Shown piece after piece: positions 16,138-25,051 of a stretch of DNA of 50,879 nucleotides (its first letter is position 1; every line of letters begins with the position of its first letter). The stretch covers positions 1 through 50,879 of the forward strand of contig CAZCZZ010000027.1 in assembly GCA_964503335.1 (NCBI GenBank), given 5' to 3'. The translations under genes were made by a program, and so were the position numbers. Below the pieces are notes generated by a model. The model did no database searches and was not told the origin of the DNA. It saw only the letters and a list, made by a program, of their open reading frames with translations. Source of the DNA: CAZCZZ01 sp964503335 (GTDB lineage Bacteria > Verrucomicrobiota > Kiritimatiellia > CAIVKH01).

Positions 16138-17412
16138 ATGCATGAGTCCCTGATTTTGAAAGGCGGACGCGTCCTTGATCCTTCGTCCGGACGTGATGAA
16201 GTCGCCGATGTCTTCATTTCGGACGACGTGATCGCCTCCCGGGCCCCGGTCGGCGCTCGCGTGGTGGATGTGCGCGGACTTGTCGTGACGCCCGGGCTCA
16301 TCGACCTGCACGTTCATCTTCGCGAGCCCGGCGGCGAGGAAGCGGAGACGATTGAAACGGGATCCCTCGCCGCGGCCCGGGGCGGCTTCACGACCATCGT
16401 CGCGATGCCCAACACCAAGCCCTCGTACGACACGCCGGAAGTGGTCTCACGGGTAAAAGCTCGCGGGCTGGAGGTCGGCTTGACCCACGTGCTGCCGAGC
16501 GGTGCCATCACGCGAGAGCGCAAGGGACGCGAGATCACCGACTTTGCGGCGTTGAAGGCGGCGGGCGTGGTCGCGCTGACCGATGACGGGTCAACCGTTC
16601 AGGACGATGTCGTCATGGAACAGGCCATGCGTCTCGCGGCAGCCCTCGACCTGGTCATCATGGACCATGCGCAGGACAATCTCATCGAACGCCAGGGTGG
16701 CGTGATGCACGAAGGCGAGTACTCAAGGAAGTTCGGGCTGCCCGGAATCCCGACCCATGCCGAGACTCGCATCATCGCGCGCGACATCGACCTCGCGGAG
16801 AAGACCGGTTGCGCTCTCCATATCCAGCACGTCACATCGGCCGAGGGCGCGGACCTGATCCGCAGAGGCCGCGCGCGTGGCGTGCGCGTCACGGGTGAAC
16901 TCACTCCGCATCACCTGGTGTTGTGCGACGCGGACATCGATCCAGCCAATGCCAACTTCAAGATGAATCCGCCCTTGCGCTCGGCGAAAGACCGAGAGGC
17001 CCTGGTTGATGCGTTGTGCGACGGGACGCTCTCCTGCTTCGCCACGGACCACGCGCCGCACTCCGCAGAAAAGAAGGCGCGCGGATTCTTAAAGGCTCCC
17101 TTCGGTCTCGTCGGCCTTGAAACGGCGATCGGTTTGACCTATTCGACGCTGGTTCAAAAGGGTCGCATGGGGCTCATGTCCTGGCTGCAGCGCTGGACGG
17201 TCGAACCCGCGAAAATAGTCGGATTGCCCGTGCCGTCATTGGCAACCGGGTCGGAGGCGAATATCGCCGTGCTGGACCTCGAAACCCCATGGCGCGTAGA
17301 GGCTTCCGCATTCGCCTCGAAATCGAAGAATACGCCCTTCGACGGCTGGATGCTCACCGGTCGGGCCATCTCCACGATCCTTGGCGGGCTTCTCCATGCC
17401 CCCCCGAAATAG
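16138..17412 (+). CDS. pyrC: Dihydroorotase (class I)
   Basis: 424 residues, cytoplasmic amidohydrolase of de novo pyrimidine synthesis that interconverts carbamoyl-aspartate and dihydroorotate. Visible motifs: the metal site DLHVHLREPG (about residues 58-67), MPNTKP, TDDGS (metal-bridging Asp of class I enzymes), the LHIQHVTSAEG metal histidine, GELTPHH, NPPLR and the catalytic ATDHAPHS. Length and order fit the bacterial PyrC/PyrX group of about 425 residues; because all catalytic residues are present, an active enzyme rather than a pseudo-dihydroorotase is likely. No pyrB neighbour, so it appears to be a single transcription unit. Confidence 0.93.
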   Translation: MHESLILKGGRVLDPSSGRDEVADVFISDDVIASRAPVGARVVDVRGLVVTPGLIDLHVHLREPGGEEAETIETGSLAAARGGFTTIVAMPNTKPSYDTPEVVSRVKARGLEVGLTHVLPSGAITRERKGREITDFAALKAAGVVALTDDGSTVQDDVVMEQAMRLAAALDLVIMDHAQDNLIERQGGVMHEGEYSRKFGLPGIPTHAETRIIARDIDLAEKTGCALHIQHVTSAEGADLIRRGRARGVRVTGELTPHHLVLCDADIDPANANFKMNPPLRSAKDREALVDALCDGTLSCFATDHAPHSAEKKARGFLKAPFGLVGLETAIGLTYSTLVQKGRMGLMSWLQRWTVEPAKIVGLPVPSLATGSEANIAVLDLETPWRVEASAFASKSKNTPFDGWMLTGRAISTILGGLLHAPPK

Positions 17413-17617
17413 TCACTCATTTCTTTGAACAAGCCCTTCGACGCGCTTGTCTAATTGCGGTGGGGGGCACTCCTGACTGATTCGCGAAACCGGTTTCCGT
17501 TTATGATTGCCTCGTCGGTGGGCTTGGTTTAGGCACATCCTTGTAAGGCGTTCGCTGTAAGGATTAGCCGCCGGGTCCGATAGCCTGATGTACTGAACTT
17601 GGGTATTGTGAGACGCC

Positions 17618-18493
17618 ATGGCCATAATGGATGACAGCAGATCGGTGAAGGTTTACCTGCGCGAAATCGGGCAGACGGACCTGATCACGGTCAAACAGGA
17701 GATCGAACTTGCCGCCAAAATCAAGAAGGGCGACAAGAAGGCCCGTGATCTCATGATTCGCGCCAACCTCCGCCTCGTCGTCAAGATTGCGCACGACTAC
17801 GCGCGTTACGGCCTGCCCCTGCTCGACCTCATTTCCGAGGGCAACATTGGATTGATGAAAGCCGTCGAGCGGTTCGACCCCAAGAAGGGCGGAAAGCTCA
17901 GCACGTATGCCGCATGGTGGATCAAGCAGGCGATCAAGCGCGCGCTCGCCAACCAGAGCAAGACGATCCGCTTGCCGGCGCATCTCGTGGACAAGATTGC
18001 AAAGATGCGTCGTGTCGAACGGAGCCTTGCCGAGAAATACGGACGCGATCCAACCGAGCAGGAACTCGCCAAAGCGCTTGGCGTTTCACCCCGGGTCATC
18101 AGTCACTGGCAAACCGTGTCGCTCCGGCCCGCATCCCTGGACGCACCGATCGGGGACGGCGACGGCGCGGAGCTTGGTGAGATTGTGGGCGACGACAAGG
18201 TTCGCTCGCCATTCGAAGAGATCAACGATGTGCAACTGAAGACCGAGATGGAATCGCTGCTCGACCGCCTCGACAAGCGCGAGCGCGAGATCCTGAAGTA
18301 CCGTTTTGGACTTCGCGACGTGAAGGAAGAGACACTGGAAGATGTCGGCAAGCGCTTCAAGATCACGCGGGAGCGCGTCCGCCAGATTCAAAATGCTGCA
18401 ATCGCCAAGCTTCGCGATATGATGGAGGAGAACGAGCGCATCACGGCCCTGCCGGAGAACGAAATGCGCCCGGCCCGTCGAAAGGTTGCATGA
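17618..18493 (+). CDS. Short RpoD/SigA-type RNA polymerase sigma factor
   Basis: 291 residues containing regions 1.2 (DSRSVKVYLREIGQ), 2 (ANLRLVVKIAHDY, DLISEGNIGLMKAVERFDP, STYAAWWIKQAIKRAL), 3 (RLPAHLVDKI...) and 4 (EREILKYRFGL...TRERVRQIQNAAIAKLR). Region 1.1 and the large non-conserved insert of classic RpoD are absent, so it is either a compact primary sigma or a group 2 paralogue. Region 2.3-2.4 is near consensus, so it should recognise TTGACA/TATAAT-type promoters. The 205 bp upstream are non-coding and presumably hold its promoter. The stop overlaps the apt start (ATGA), giving translational coupling. Confidence 0.9.
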   Translation: MAIMDDSRSVKVYLREIGQTDLITVKQEIELAAKIKKGDKKARDLMIRANLRLVVKIAHDYARYGLPLLDLISEGNIGLMKAVERFDPKKGGKLSTYAAWWIKQAIKRALANQSKTIRLPAHLVDKIAKMRRVERSLAEKYGRDPTEQELAKALGVSPRVISHWQTVSLRPASLDAPIGDGDGAELGEIVGDDKVRSPFEEINDVQLKTEMESLLDRLDKREREILKYRFGLRDVKEETLEDVGKRFKITRERVRQIQNAAIAKLRDMMEENERITALPENEMRPARRKVA

Positions 18494-19011
18494 GCATACA
18501 ACGCATCAAAACAGCGATTCGAGATGTGCCCGACTTTCCCAAGCCGGGCATTCTCTTTAAGGACATCACACCGATCCTCGACGACCCGAAGCTCTTCCGT
18601 GCCACGGTGAACATTCTTGCGGCACGGTTGAAGGGCAAGCGGATCACAAAGATTGTTGCCATCGAGTCGCGCGGATTCCTCTTCGGCGCCGCGCTGGCCC
18701 AGAAACTGGGCATCGGTATCGCGCCCGTCCGCAAGAAGGGCAAGCTGCCGTACAAGACTATCGAGGTGTCCTACGATCTCGAATACGGCTCCGCTGTCCT
18801 CCAGATGCACGTGGACGCCCTCACGAAGAAGGACCGGGTGGTCATCATCGATGACCTGCTGGCCACTGGCGGAACGGCTTTGGCCACCGCGGAGCTGGTC
18901 GAAAAGCTCGGTGCCAAGGTGGTCGAAATCGACTTCGTCATCGAGCTGGCGTTCCTCGCCGGCCGCAAGAAGCTGAAGGGCTACAAGCTTTTCGCCCCCA
19001 TCGTCTTCTAG
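18490..19011 (+). CDS. apt: Adenine phosphoribosyltransferase
   Basis: 173 residues. Converts adenine and PRPP to AMP in purine salvage, in the cytoplasm. The family start IRDVPDFPKPGILFKDITPIL is nearly exact; the flexible-loop segment RKKGKLPYKTIEVSYDLEYG and the PRPP-binding motif VVIIDDLLATGGTA are present. Length is typical (about 170-180). Its ATG overlaps the sigma-factor stop by 4 bp, so the two are co-translated. That neighbour is unusual for apt. Confidence 0.95.
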   Translation: MSIQRIKTAIRDVPDFPKPGILFKDITPILDDPKLFRATVNILAARLKGKRITKIVAIESRGFLFGAALAQKLGIGIAPVRKKGKLPYKTIEVSYDLEYGSAVLQMHVDALTKKDRVVIIDDLLATGGTALATAELVEKLGAKVVEIDFVIELAFLAGRKKLKGYKLFAPIVF

Positions 19012-19078
19012 TTGTCTTCTCATCGCCCGCTAACACGCGGGACGCACCTTACTACCCGACGGGGAAAGGAGGTTGCGG

Positions 19079-19273
19079 ATGCCCTACATATTCACGGACG
19101 ACGGTTATCCGGAAGCGAGCGAGTTCGGAGACAACTACCAGTGGGTGGAGCGCCCAAAGCCTCGTCACACGGATCCCATCTTCCGCCGCATCTACGAGCG
19201 ATTTGTCGCCTCTGTTCGCTCCGCCCCGACGCCTGTGACCGTCGATCAGGGATCGACGGACGCCAGGCGCTGA
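19079..19273 (+). CDS. Small orphan protein
   Basis: 64 residues from the ATG at 19079, preceded by an excellent Shine-Dalgarno (AAGGAGG at 19066-19072, 6 bp spacer). The protein is soluble and rich in aromatic, charged and proline residues (MPYIFTDDGYPEASEFGDNY, WVERPKP). It has no membrane segment, Cys pair or motif I recognise. The strong ribosome-binding site and the position after apt, in the same direction, argue that it is real. Function unknown. Confidence 0.6.
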   Translation: MPYIFTDDGYPEASEFGDNYQWVERPKPRHTDPIFRRIYERFVASVRSAPTPVTVDQGSTDARR

Positions 19274-19282
19274 CGGCTGCCG

Positions 19283-22200
19283 CTACTCCACTTCGACGCG
19301 ATACGCGTTCACCGCATTGGTCGGCACGGCGTCCGTGTACACGTTGGATGGCGGCGTCGCGGGAATGTTGAGTGCGATATTCGTGAACGTGCCAAGGAGA
19401 TCGGACGCGCGGCTCAAGGTGTAGAACCTGTTCGATGCGCTCTGCCACGTAACGACAAATCCCGAAGCATCATTCACAACTTGCGTGGCGACCAGGAGCG
19501 ATCCGCCATTCGTCGGCACCGTCCCTGCGAGGAACTCGTGGAGGTCGACAAAGAAGTCACCGTCGGAATCGGTCGTCGCATTGGCGTTCGTTGTGCTGCC
19601 GAAGTACAGAATCTCCCATTCGTCATCGAGCCCGTCGCCATCGGCATCGGGGGAGCTGCCCGATTCTGTCGAAAGCTCGCCGGAGATTGCGACATTATCG
19701 ATTCGCCACGTACCACCGGCGGAGCCCGCTGAACCGCCGGAGATGCGGAGCGTGAAGGCACCGGTAATATTGGTTACCGAAAGGGCGGCGTCATTGGTCG
19801 AGAAGCTCAGATGGCTGCTCCCTGCCGCCAGGTCAGAGGCAAAGGAGTCCGCGCTGCTTTGAATCGTCCAGATCGCCGGTCCCGAGTTCGAGCGCTGGTC
19901 ATCGAACCGCAAACTCTTGAGGTTGAACACGAGGCCGCTGCTTATCGTGATCGTGCACGTGAAGTAGTTGTTGCCCGTGCCCGTGAAGCCCGAGTCGGCA
20001 ATCGCCCGGCCCGGATTCCCTCCGAAGTTTGTGAAGATCCCGTCGCCGGACACGAACAGTCCCGCGGACAACCCCGCAGGCACGGTGTTCGGTCCGTTCG
20101 TGAACGCCGATGCGGCGTCGAACGTGTAGAGCACGGTGACATTCGTCGGGCCAAGGCCTTCCGCAACCGTGATTTCGATGGTCTCGGAGGCTACGCCATC
20201 GTTATCCGTCGCATAGAACGTCGTTGTGTAGACGCCGAGCGGGTTTGCGCCGACCCATTCGAAGGCTCCGTTCTCGTTCGTGGATGAGAAGGTCGCGCCG
20301 GCCGGTAGGTTGGATGCCGTCAGCGTGACCGTATCCCCTTCCGTCGGCGTAGCCGTGACATTGAAGGACAACGTGCTGTTCGTCACCACGGTCTTGTTGC
20401 CGATCGACGCGAGCGTCGGTGGATTCTGGGGAGCAGGTCCGGAGGGTGCGTCATAGAACAATTCCACAAACTCGTTGCTGAAGGCGCCTGTTCCCGTGGC
20501 ATCTGAATACTCGCTGATCACCACGCCGCCGGTTCCATTCCCTGAACCGCCCGACCCCGGTGTCGCATTCGCCAACGCCGTTCCTATCAGCCAGCTCGCC
20601 GCGAGCGTGGCATTCGATTGGGCGCTGATACGCCGGACCGAGTCATTCGCCGGATCGAGGCTGGTCGGAGTCGGGCCATCGCGCAGGACGCTACCTACGC
20701 TGTGAAGTGTATACGTCTCGGCTCCGTTGATCGTCGGCGTTTCATTGCTCGCCGTGATGAAGGTCACGTTGGACCCCAGCGTGACACCCCAATAGCTCTC
20801 GAACTGAACCTTGGTCGCGCTGCGGGCAAGGATCAGGTATCCGCCGGAAGCGATCGTCGCATTCGTCAGGAATGTGTAGCGCAGCGTGGCGTTCGACTGG
20901 ATCAAGGTCCATCCCGCGATGTTTGTGCTTGGGCCGATGACCGGTATGGGAGAGACGGTTATCGAGATCGTCTCGCTGTCGACCCCGTCATCGTCCGTGG
21001 CGTAGAACGAGACGTTGTACGTGCCGGTGGGTGAGGCGGGTGACCACGAGAAAGTCCCGTTTCCGTTCGTCGCGCCAAACGTGGCGCCAGCGGGCAGGTT
21101 CGACGCCACAAGCGTGATCGGGTCAGCGTCGTACGGATCCGTGGCGGTGACGGCGAAGCTCAGCGAGTTGCTGAGCGTCACGCTCTGGTTGCCGATTGCG
21201 GCCAGTACGGGCGGCTTGTTGCTTCCGCAGCATAGAGGCTCACCGGCGGTCACCGAAAGCGTCCAACCGGAGACGACGCGCCCGGTGTCCGATGCGGCTG
21301 CGTCCAGGACATAGAGCGACCACGTCCCATTGGGCGACACACCGTTGAACTCCGACATGGTGGCTCCATACGGGGCGCCCGGGGCCGGGGAGGTCATTGT
21401 GGCCACGGAGCCCGACGGTTTGAAGGTGCCCGAAGCCATCGGTTCTGAGATGGATGCCGAGGCGTCGTCATCGAACACGATATTGAGCCCGCTGACCGAT
21501 GTGCCGCCGCCTACGGCGCCCATGAGCGCGACCTTCTGTCCGCCGGGACTCACGAGGACCATGTCGATGTCCTCGGGGTAGGCATGACCAAACCCGTTCA
21601 GGCTCGCGACGACCTTGCTGATGGTGCCGACTGCGCCTGTGATGGTGATCGTGCTGGGGTAGGGTGACGCCGTGGTGTTGTCGCGGATGTTGATCGCTGT
21701 CGCGTTGGTCCGCGTTATCAAGGAGTCGGATGTTCCGCCGAGCTGGAAGTTGTACGTGATGGAGCCCAGCGATGTGGCTCCATCCTGGAGGGAAAGCGTC
21801 GCGGTGACCGCGCCTCCGCATGTTCCCGTCGCCGTGAACGTGAAGGCGTTGGAGACCGCGGACCCGCCGGCCAAGAGTGCACCGTACGAAACCGCTGAAC
21901 TCGGAGCCGTGACCCCGCCTGTCGCGAGCAGCGTCGCGACAACGTTTGTCGTGTCCGCCGAGCCGCTGTTCTGGAGCGTGAAGTAGACGGTGACCGTTTC
22001 ATCGGGATCGATGGCGGCATTGCCCACGCCGCAGCTTTCGGCCGACAGGAAGGAGCCTGCGTCGGAGATCGCCGGCGCCTGGACTTCAACCGCGTTGTAG
22101 ATCACAAGGGCGAAGTCCTGATCGATCGCTGTCCCGAAGTTCGGGATCCCATCGGATGTGATGTTGGCAGCGCTGACCGTGACGGACACGACGCCCGTTG

Positions 22201-24538
22201 TCCCCGCCGGGAGGAAGATGCTCTCGGTGTTGTTTCGCGCGTCGGACGAACCGCCCGACGTGGAGAAAGCGCCCGTGAAGACGTTACCGCGGTAGGTCTG
22301 TCCGTTGATGACGACCGTCAGGTTGAGGTCGTTGTTGAAGGCGTTGCCGGATGTGGATCCTGGCGCATCGGTCCAGCTCAGCGTGACCCGAACCGGCTTC
22401 GTGTTGGAGACGACCTGGCCCGTAAACGTGCGCGACTGGCCCGTGGTGGTAAAGATGTCGTTGGTACGCTGGTCGCGAAGCATGCGCGGCGTACCGTCGA
22501 ACGCCGTGCCGAGGTTCATGCCGCCCATGCCCTGGTCAGGCGACCAGAGGTTGTCATTCGCATCCGTGCCGGTCATGTAGCGCGCGCTGTTGACAAGGTA
22601 GGCCTTGACCATGGCCGGGCTCGGCGCGTTGATCCCGTTGTTCTGGAAGTACGTGCGAATGAGCGCCACGCCGCCCGCGACGGCGGGAGTCGAATGGCTG
22701 GTGCCGGATGAGGTGGAGTAGAACTGCTGGTTCGTGGGGAAGAACTTGCTGCTCGCCGTGGCGCAGACGCCTTCAGCCGAGAAGCACGACAGGTCGTCGC
22801 CGGTTCCCGTGGCAATCCTGTTCTGCTGGGCCACGCCGCCGGTAATATGGGTGCCCGGGGCCACGATTTCGGGCTTCTGTCGCTGGTCGGAGCAGGGGCC
22901 GCGGCTGGAGAAGGACGCGATATCGTTCGCGCTGTTGGCTTCACTGTCCGGCGTGCTGCAACCGTCATTGCCGGCAGCGTCCGAGCCGCCGTTGGTGATG
23001 GCGTGGGAGTGGACGTTCTCCGCGGCGCCGACGGTGATGACGTTCTTCGCTGTTCCAGGCGAGCCTACGGTCTGCGCGCCCGAGCCGGCGTTGCCCGCCG
23101 CAAAGACGATCGTCATCTCCTGGTTGCCGGCCGTCACCACGGCTGACCCTGCAGGCTGTGCGTCACGTACCAGGGCATCGTACTGCTGCGCGTCGATATC
23201 GTAATCACCGGCCGTGTCGGCGCCCCAGCTGTCGGAGCTGACGCGCGCGCCGTCGCGATAGGCGCGAGAAATCAGATCCTCGTAGTCGGGACTCGTGAAA
23301 TTAGAGGGGTCGAAAATGACCGACGACCCGATCTTCACAAAGGGCGCAATGCCGAGGCCGTAGCGATAACCGCCCGAATCCACGTGGGGTGCGTTGGTGA
23401 AGGCGACGTAGCCACCGATGATGTGGGCGTTAATATTTCCGTGGCCGTCGCATCCCTGGATCGTGCTGCCGGTGTTGGCCGTTCCCTCGAGCCGGTTGTA
23501 CACCACGCGGGTTGCCAGCGCGGTGCTGCCGCCGGTGTAGAGTGCAAAGTGATTGGCGTTGCTTGTGCCGTTATCCACGCCGCTGTCGGTCACATTGACG
23601 GCGAAATCCGCCACGGTGTTCGTGAATCCCTTCGTCGCGAGCCAGGAGAGATAGCCGGGGCCGGTCGGCGCATTGCCGGTCAAGTTGCCGGCCACGATCT
23701 GGCCCTGTCTCTCGTCGAACTTGCGCCGCTGGGTGTAGAGATTGATCGACACCACATCGGGGAGTTCCGCGATGGAGGCGACTTCCGTGGCAGGGATCTT
23801 TGCGATCACGTTCACATACCCGTTCACGCGGCTGATCTTCTCGACCGATCCGCCGGCCAGCGCCGTGATGAGCGCTATCGTTGCGTCATTCGCCGCCTCG
23901 TCGTCCACAAGCTGGATCGCGAAGGGAACGTCCGGAAGAACACGTGCCAAGCCTTTGCGGTCAACGGGCTTGGCGCGCGGCTGGATCTTGTCGGCCCCCG
24001 TGTACGCTCCCTCCCATTGCACGTGCTTGCGAGACGCGGCACGCTGGTTCATCCCGGCGCGAGCAGAAGCATCCCCATAGACGAGATAGGCGTTGTGGGG
24101 GATGTACGCCACGATCCGGAAGCCGTCGGCCTTGAGTTCATCGACCCACTCCGGCTTGACCGGTCCGGCGAACTGTACGAGGTGCAGGCCCGCGCCGACG
24201 GACGGTGTCTTCGACCTCGATGCGCTCTTCGGGGCACGGGCGTCGATCCCGCCCGCGTTGAGAAGAATTTGAAAATGCTCATCGATGGATTCCACGGCCG
24301 GATGACCCTGCAGGGCGGCGCGGCCGGAGGCATTCACTTCCAGTACCCGGAAGGAGCCGTAATCGGCGACCACAACGGCTCCATCTGCGACCAACTGCTC
24401 CGCCATGATCGCATCGTCCACGCGCACCTTGCTTCGATCTGTGGAGCCCGGCGAAAACCGAGAGGTTTGGGCAAAGGATTGTTCGATCGAGACGGCAACA
24501 ACGACAGCCGCGAATGCGGCAGCACCAGTCAACTTCAT
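19283..24538 (-). CDS. Giant exported S8 (subtilisin-family) protease with P-like, Ig-like and Ca-binding modules
   Basis: 1751 residues. Signal peptide about 1-23 and a long propeptide to about 290. Catalytic triad: Asp in VTDSGVDNG (about 318), His in GCDGHGNINAHIIGGY (about 364) and Ser in SSGTSHSTPAVAGG (about 612); oxyanion Asn in FAAGNAGSG. A long insert between Asp and Ser resembles KP-43-type subtilases. Further on: a proprotein-convertase P-like domain (about 935-1100), a putative Ig domain (about 1104-1197), a lamin-tail-like domain (about 1200-1366), a second Ig-like domain (about 1372-1460), a beta-sandwich (about 1463-1625), a DADGDGLDDEWE calcium-binding stretch and an 80-residue C-terminal domain. 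The last four modules recur in the protease at 25052-27958. Probably a surface-displayed or released protease. Confidence 0.88.
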   Translation of the reverse strand: MKLTGAAAFAAVVVAVSIEQSFAQTSRFSPGSTDRSKVRVDDAIMAEQLVADGAVVVADYGSFRVLEVNASGRAALQGHPAVESIDEHFQILLNAGGIDARAPKSASRSKTPSVGAGLHLVQFAGPVKPEWVDELKADGFRIVAYIPHNAYLVYGDASARAGMNQRAASRKHVQWEGAYTGADKIQPRAKPVDRKGLARVLPDVPFAIQLVDDEAANDATIALITALAGGSVEKISRVNGYVNVIAKIPATEVASIAELPDVVSINLYTQRRKFDERQGQIVAGNLTGNAPTGPGYLSWLATKGFTNTVADFAVNVTDSGVDNGTSNANHFALYTGGSTALATRVVYNRLEGTANTGSTIQGCDGHGNINAHIIGGYVAFTNAPHVDSGGYRYGLGIAPFVKIGSSVIFDPSNFTSPDYEDLISRAYRDGARVSSDSWGADTAGDYDIDAQQYDALVRDAQPAGSAVVTAGNQEMTIVFAAGNAGSGAQTVGSPGTAKNVITVGAAENVHSHAITNGGSDAAGNDGCSTPDSEANSANDIASFSSRGPCSDQRQKPEIVAPGTHITGGVAQQNRIATGTGDDLSCFSAEGVCATASSKFFPTNQQFYSTSSGTSHSTPAVAGGVALIRTYFQNNGINAPSPAMVKAYLVNSARYMTGTDANDNLWSPDQGMGGMNLGTAFDGTPRMLRDQRTNDIFTTTGQSRTFTGQVVSNTKPVRVTLSWTDAPGSTSGNAFNNDLNLTVVINGQTYRGNVFTGAFSTSGGSSDARNNTESIFLPAGTTGVVSVTVSAANITSDGIPNFGTAIDQDFALVIYNAVEVQAPAISDAGSFLSAESCGVGNAAIDPDETVTVYFTLQNSGSADTTNVVATLLATGGVTAPSSAVSYGALLAGGSAVSNAFTFTATGTCGGAVTATLSLQDGATSLGSITYNFQLGGTSDSLITRTNATAINIRDNTTASPYPSTITITGAVGTISKVVASLNGFGHAYPEDIDMVLVSPGGQKVALMGAVGGGTSVSGLNIVFDDDASASISEPMASGTFKPSGSVATMTSPAPGAPYGATMSEFNGVSPNGTWSLYVLDAAASDTGRVVSGWTLSVTAGEPLCCGSNKPPVLAAIGNQSVTLSNSLSFAVTATDPYDADPITLVASNLPAGATFGATNGNGTFSWSPASPTGTYNVSFYATDDDGVDSETISITVSPIPVIGPSTNIAGWTLIQSNATLRYTFLTNATIASGGYLILARSATKVQFESYWGVTLGSNVTFITASNETPTINGAETYTLHSVGSVLRDGPTPTSLDPANDSVRRISAQSNATLAASWLIGTALANATPGSGGSGNGTGGVVISEYSDATGTGAFSNEFVELFYDAPSGPAPQNPPTLASIGNKTVVTNSTLSFNVTATPTEGDTVTLTASNLPAGATFSSTNENGAFEWVGANPLGVYTTTFYATDNDGVASETIEITVAEGLGPTNVTVLYTFDAASAFTNGPNTVPAGLSAGLFVSGDGIFTNFGGNPGRAIADSGFTGTGNNYFTCTITISSGLVFNLKSLRFDDQRSNSGPAIWTIQSSADSFASDLAAGSSHLSFSTNDAALSVTNITGAFTLRISGGSAGSAGGTWRIDNVAISGELSTESGSSPDADGDGLDDEWEILYFGSTTNANATTDSDGDFFVDLHEFLAGTVPTNGGSLLVATQVVNDASGFVVTWQSASNRFYTLSRASDLLGTFTNIALNIPATPPSNVYTDAVPTNAVNAYRVEVE

Positions 24539-24693
24539 GATAATCCCCCGAATGTTCGACCGGTCATCGTCCTCTTGCCCCCGACCCGATGCAAGCCGGA
24601 TGTGGCCGCCTTCTGTATTCTAACCCCCGCCTTGCACAACGTGCATACGCACGGGCTTGGCCGCAGGATCAGCCGGTGCTACTGTTCCGTCCT

Positions 24694-25047
24694 ATGCCCG
24701 AAGAGAAGGAAACAGAAGTCCTTATCCCAGAGGTTCTTCCGCCGGAGCCGGGAATGGGCGAAAGCCGTCGCACGTCATCGCGCGCCCGTCGCGCAGAGCG
24801 AGCGTTTGGACCCATCGTCGCGGGTGCCATCATTGATGCGATCGACTTCGTGACGTGGGGCTTCACCGGGCTGGTGCTCGGCGGGATTGCTGCGTTCTGG
24901 ATCTGCAGCATCTACCGGCTGCCCTGGTGGCAACGCGTTCTCTGGGCCCTTGCCGCGGCCTATTATTGCGCAGTCCCGTTCACACGCTTCATTCCCCTCG
25001 GCATGCTCATCGGGGCCTACGTACAGTTCCGCGAGTCGAAAGATTGA
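24694..25047 (+). CDS. Small two- or three-pass membrane protein
   Basis: 117 residues from the ATG at 24694. No Shine-Dalgarno is visible, and the reading frame stays open upstream to 24589, so the start is uncertain. The N-terminus is acidic and Pro/Glu-rich (MPEEKETEVLIPEVLPPEPG), followed by a basic stretch (RRTSSRARRAERAFG). Then come hydrophobic segments: IDFVTWGFTGLVLGGIAAFW, WQRVLWALAAAYYCAVPF and IPLGMLIGAYVQF. No family recognised. It lies alone on the plus strand between the two subtilisin-family genes, which run on the minus strand, and its stop is 4 bp from the stop of the downstream protease. Confidence 0.55.
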   Translation: MPEEKETEVLIPEVLPPEPGMGESRRTSSRARRAERAFGPIVAGAIIDAIDFVTWGFTGLVLGGIAAFWICSIYRLPWWQRVLWALAAAYYCAVPFTRFIPLGMLIGAYVQFRESKD

Positions 25048-25051
25048 AGTA

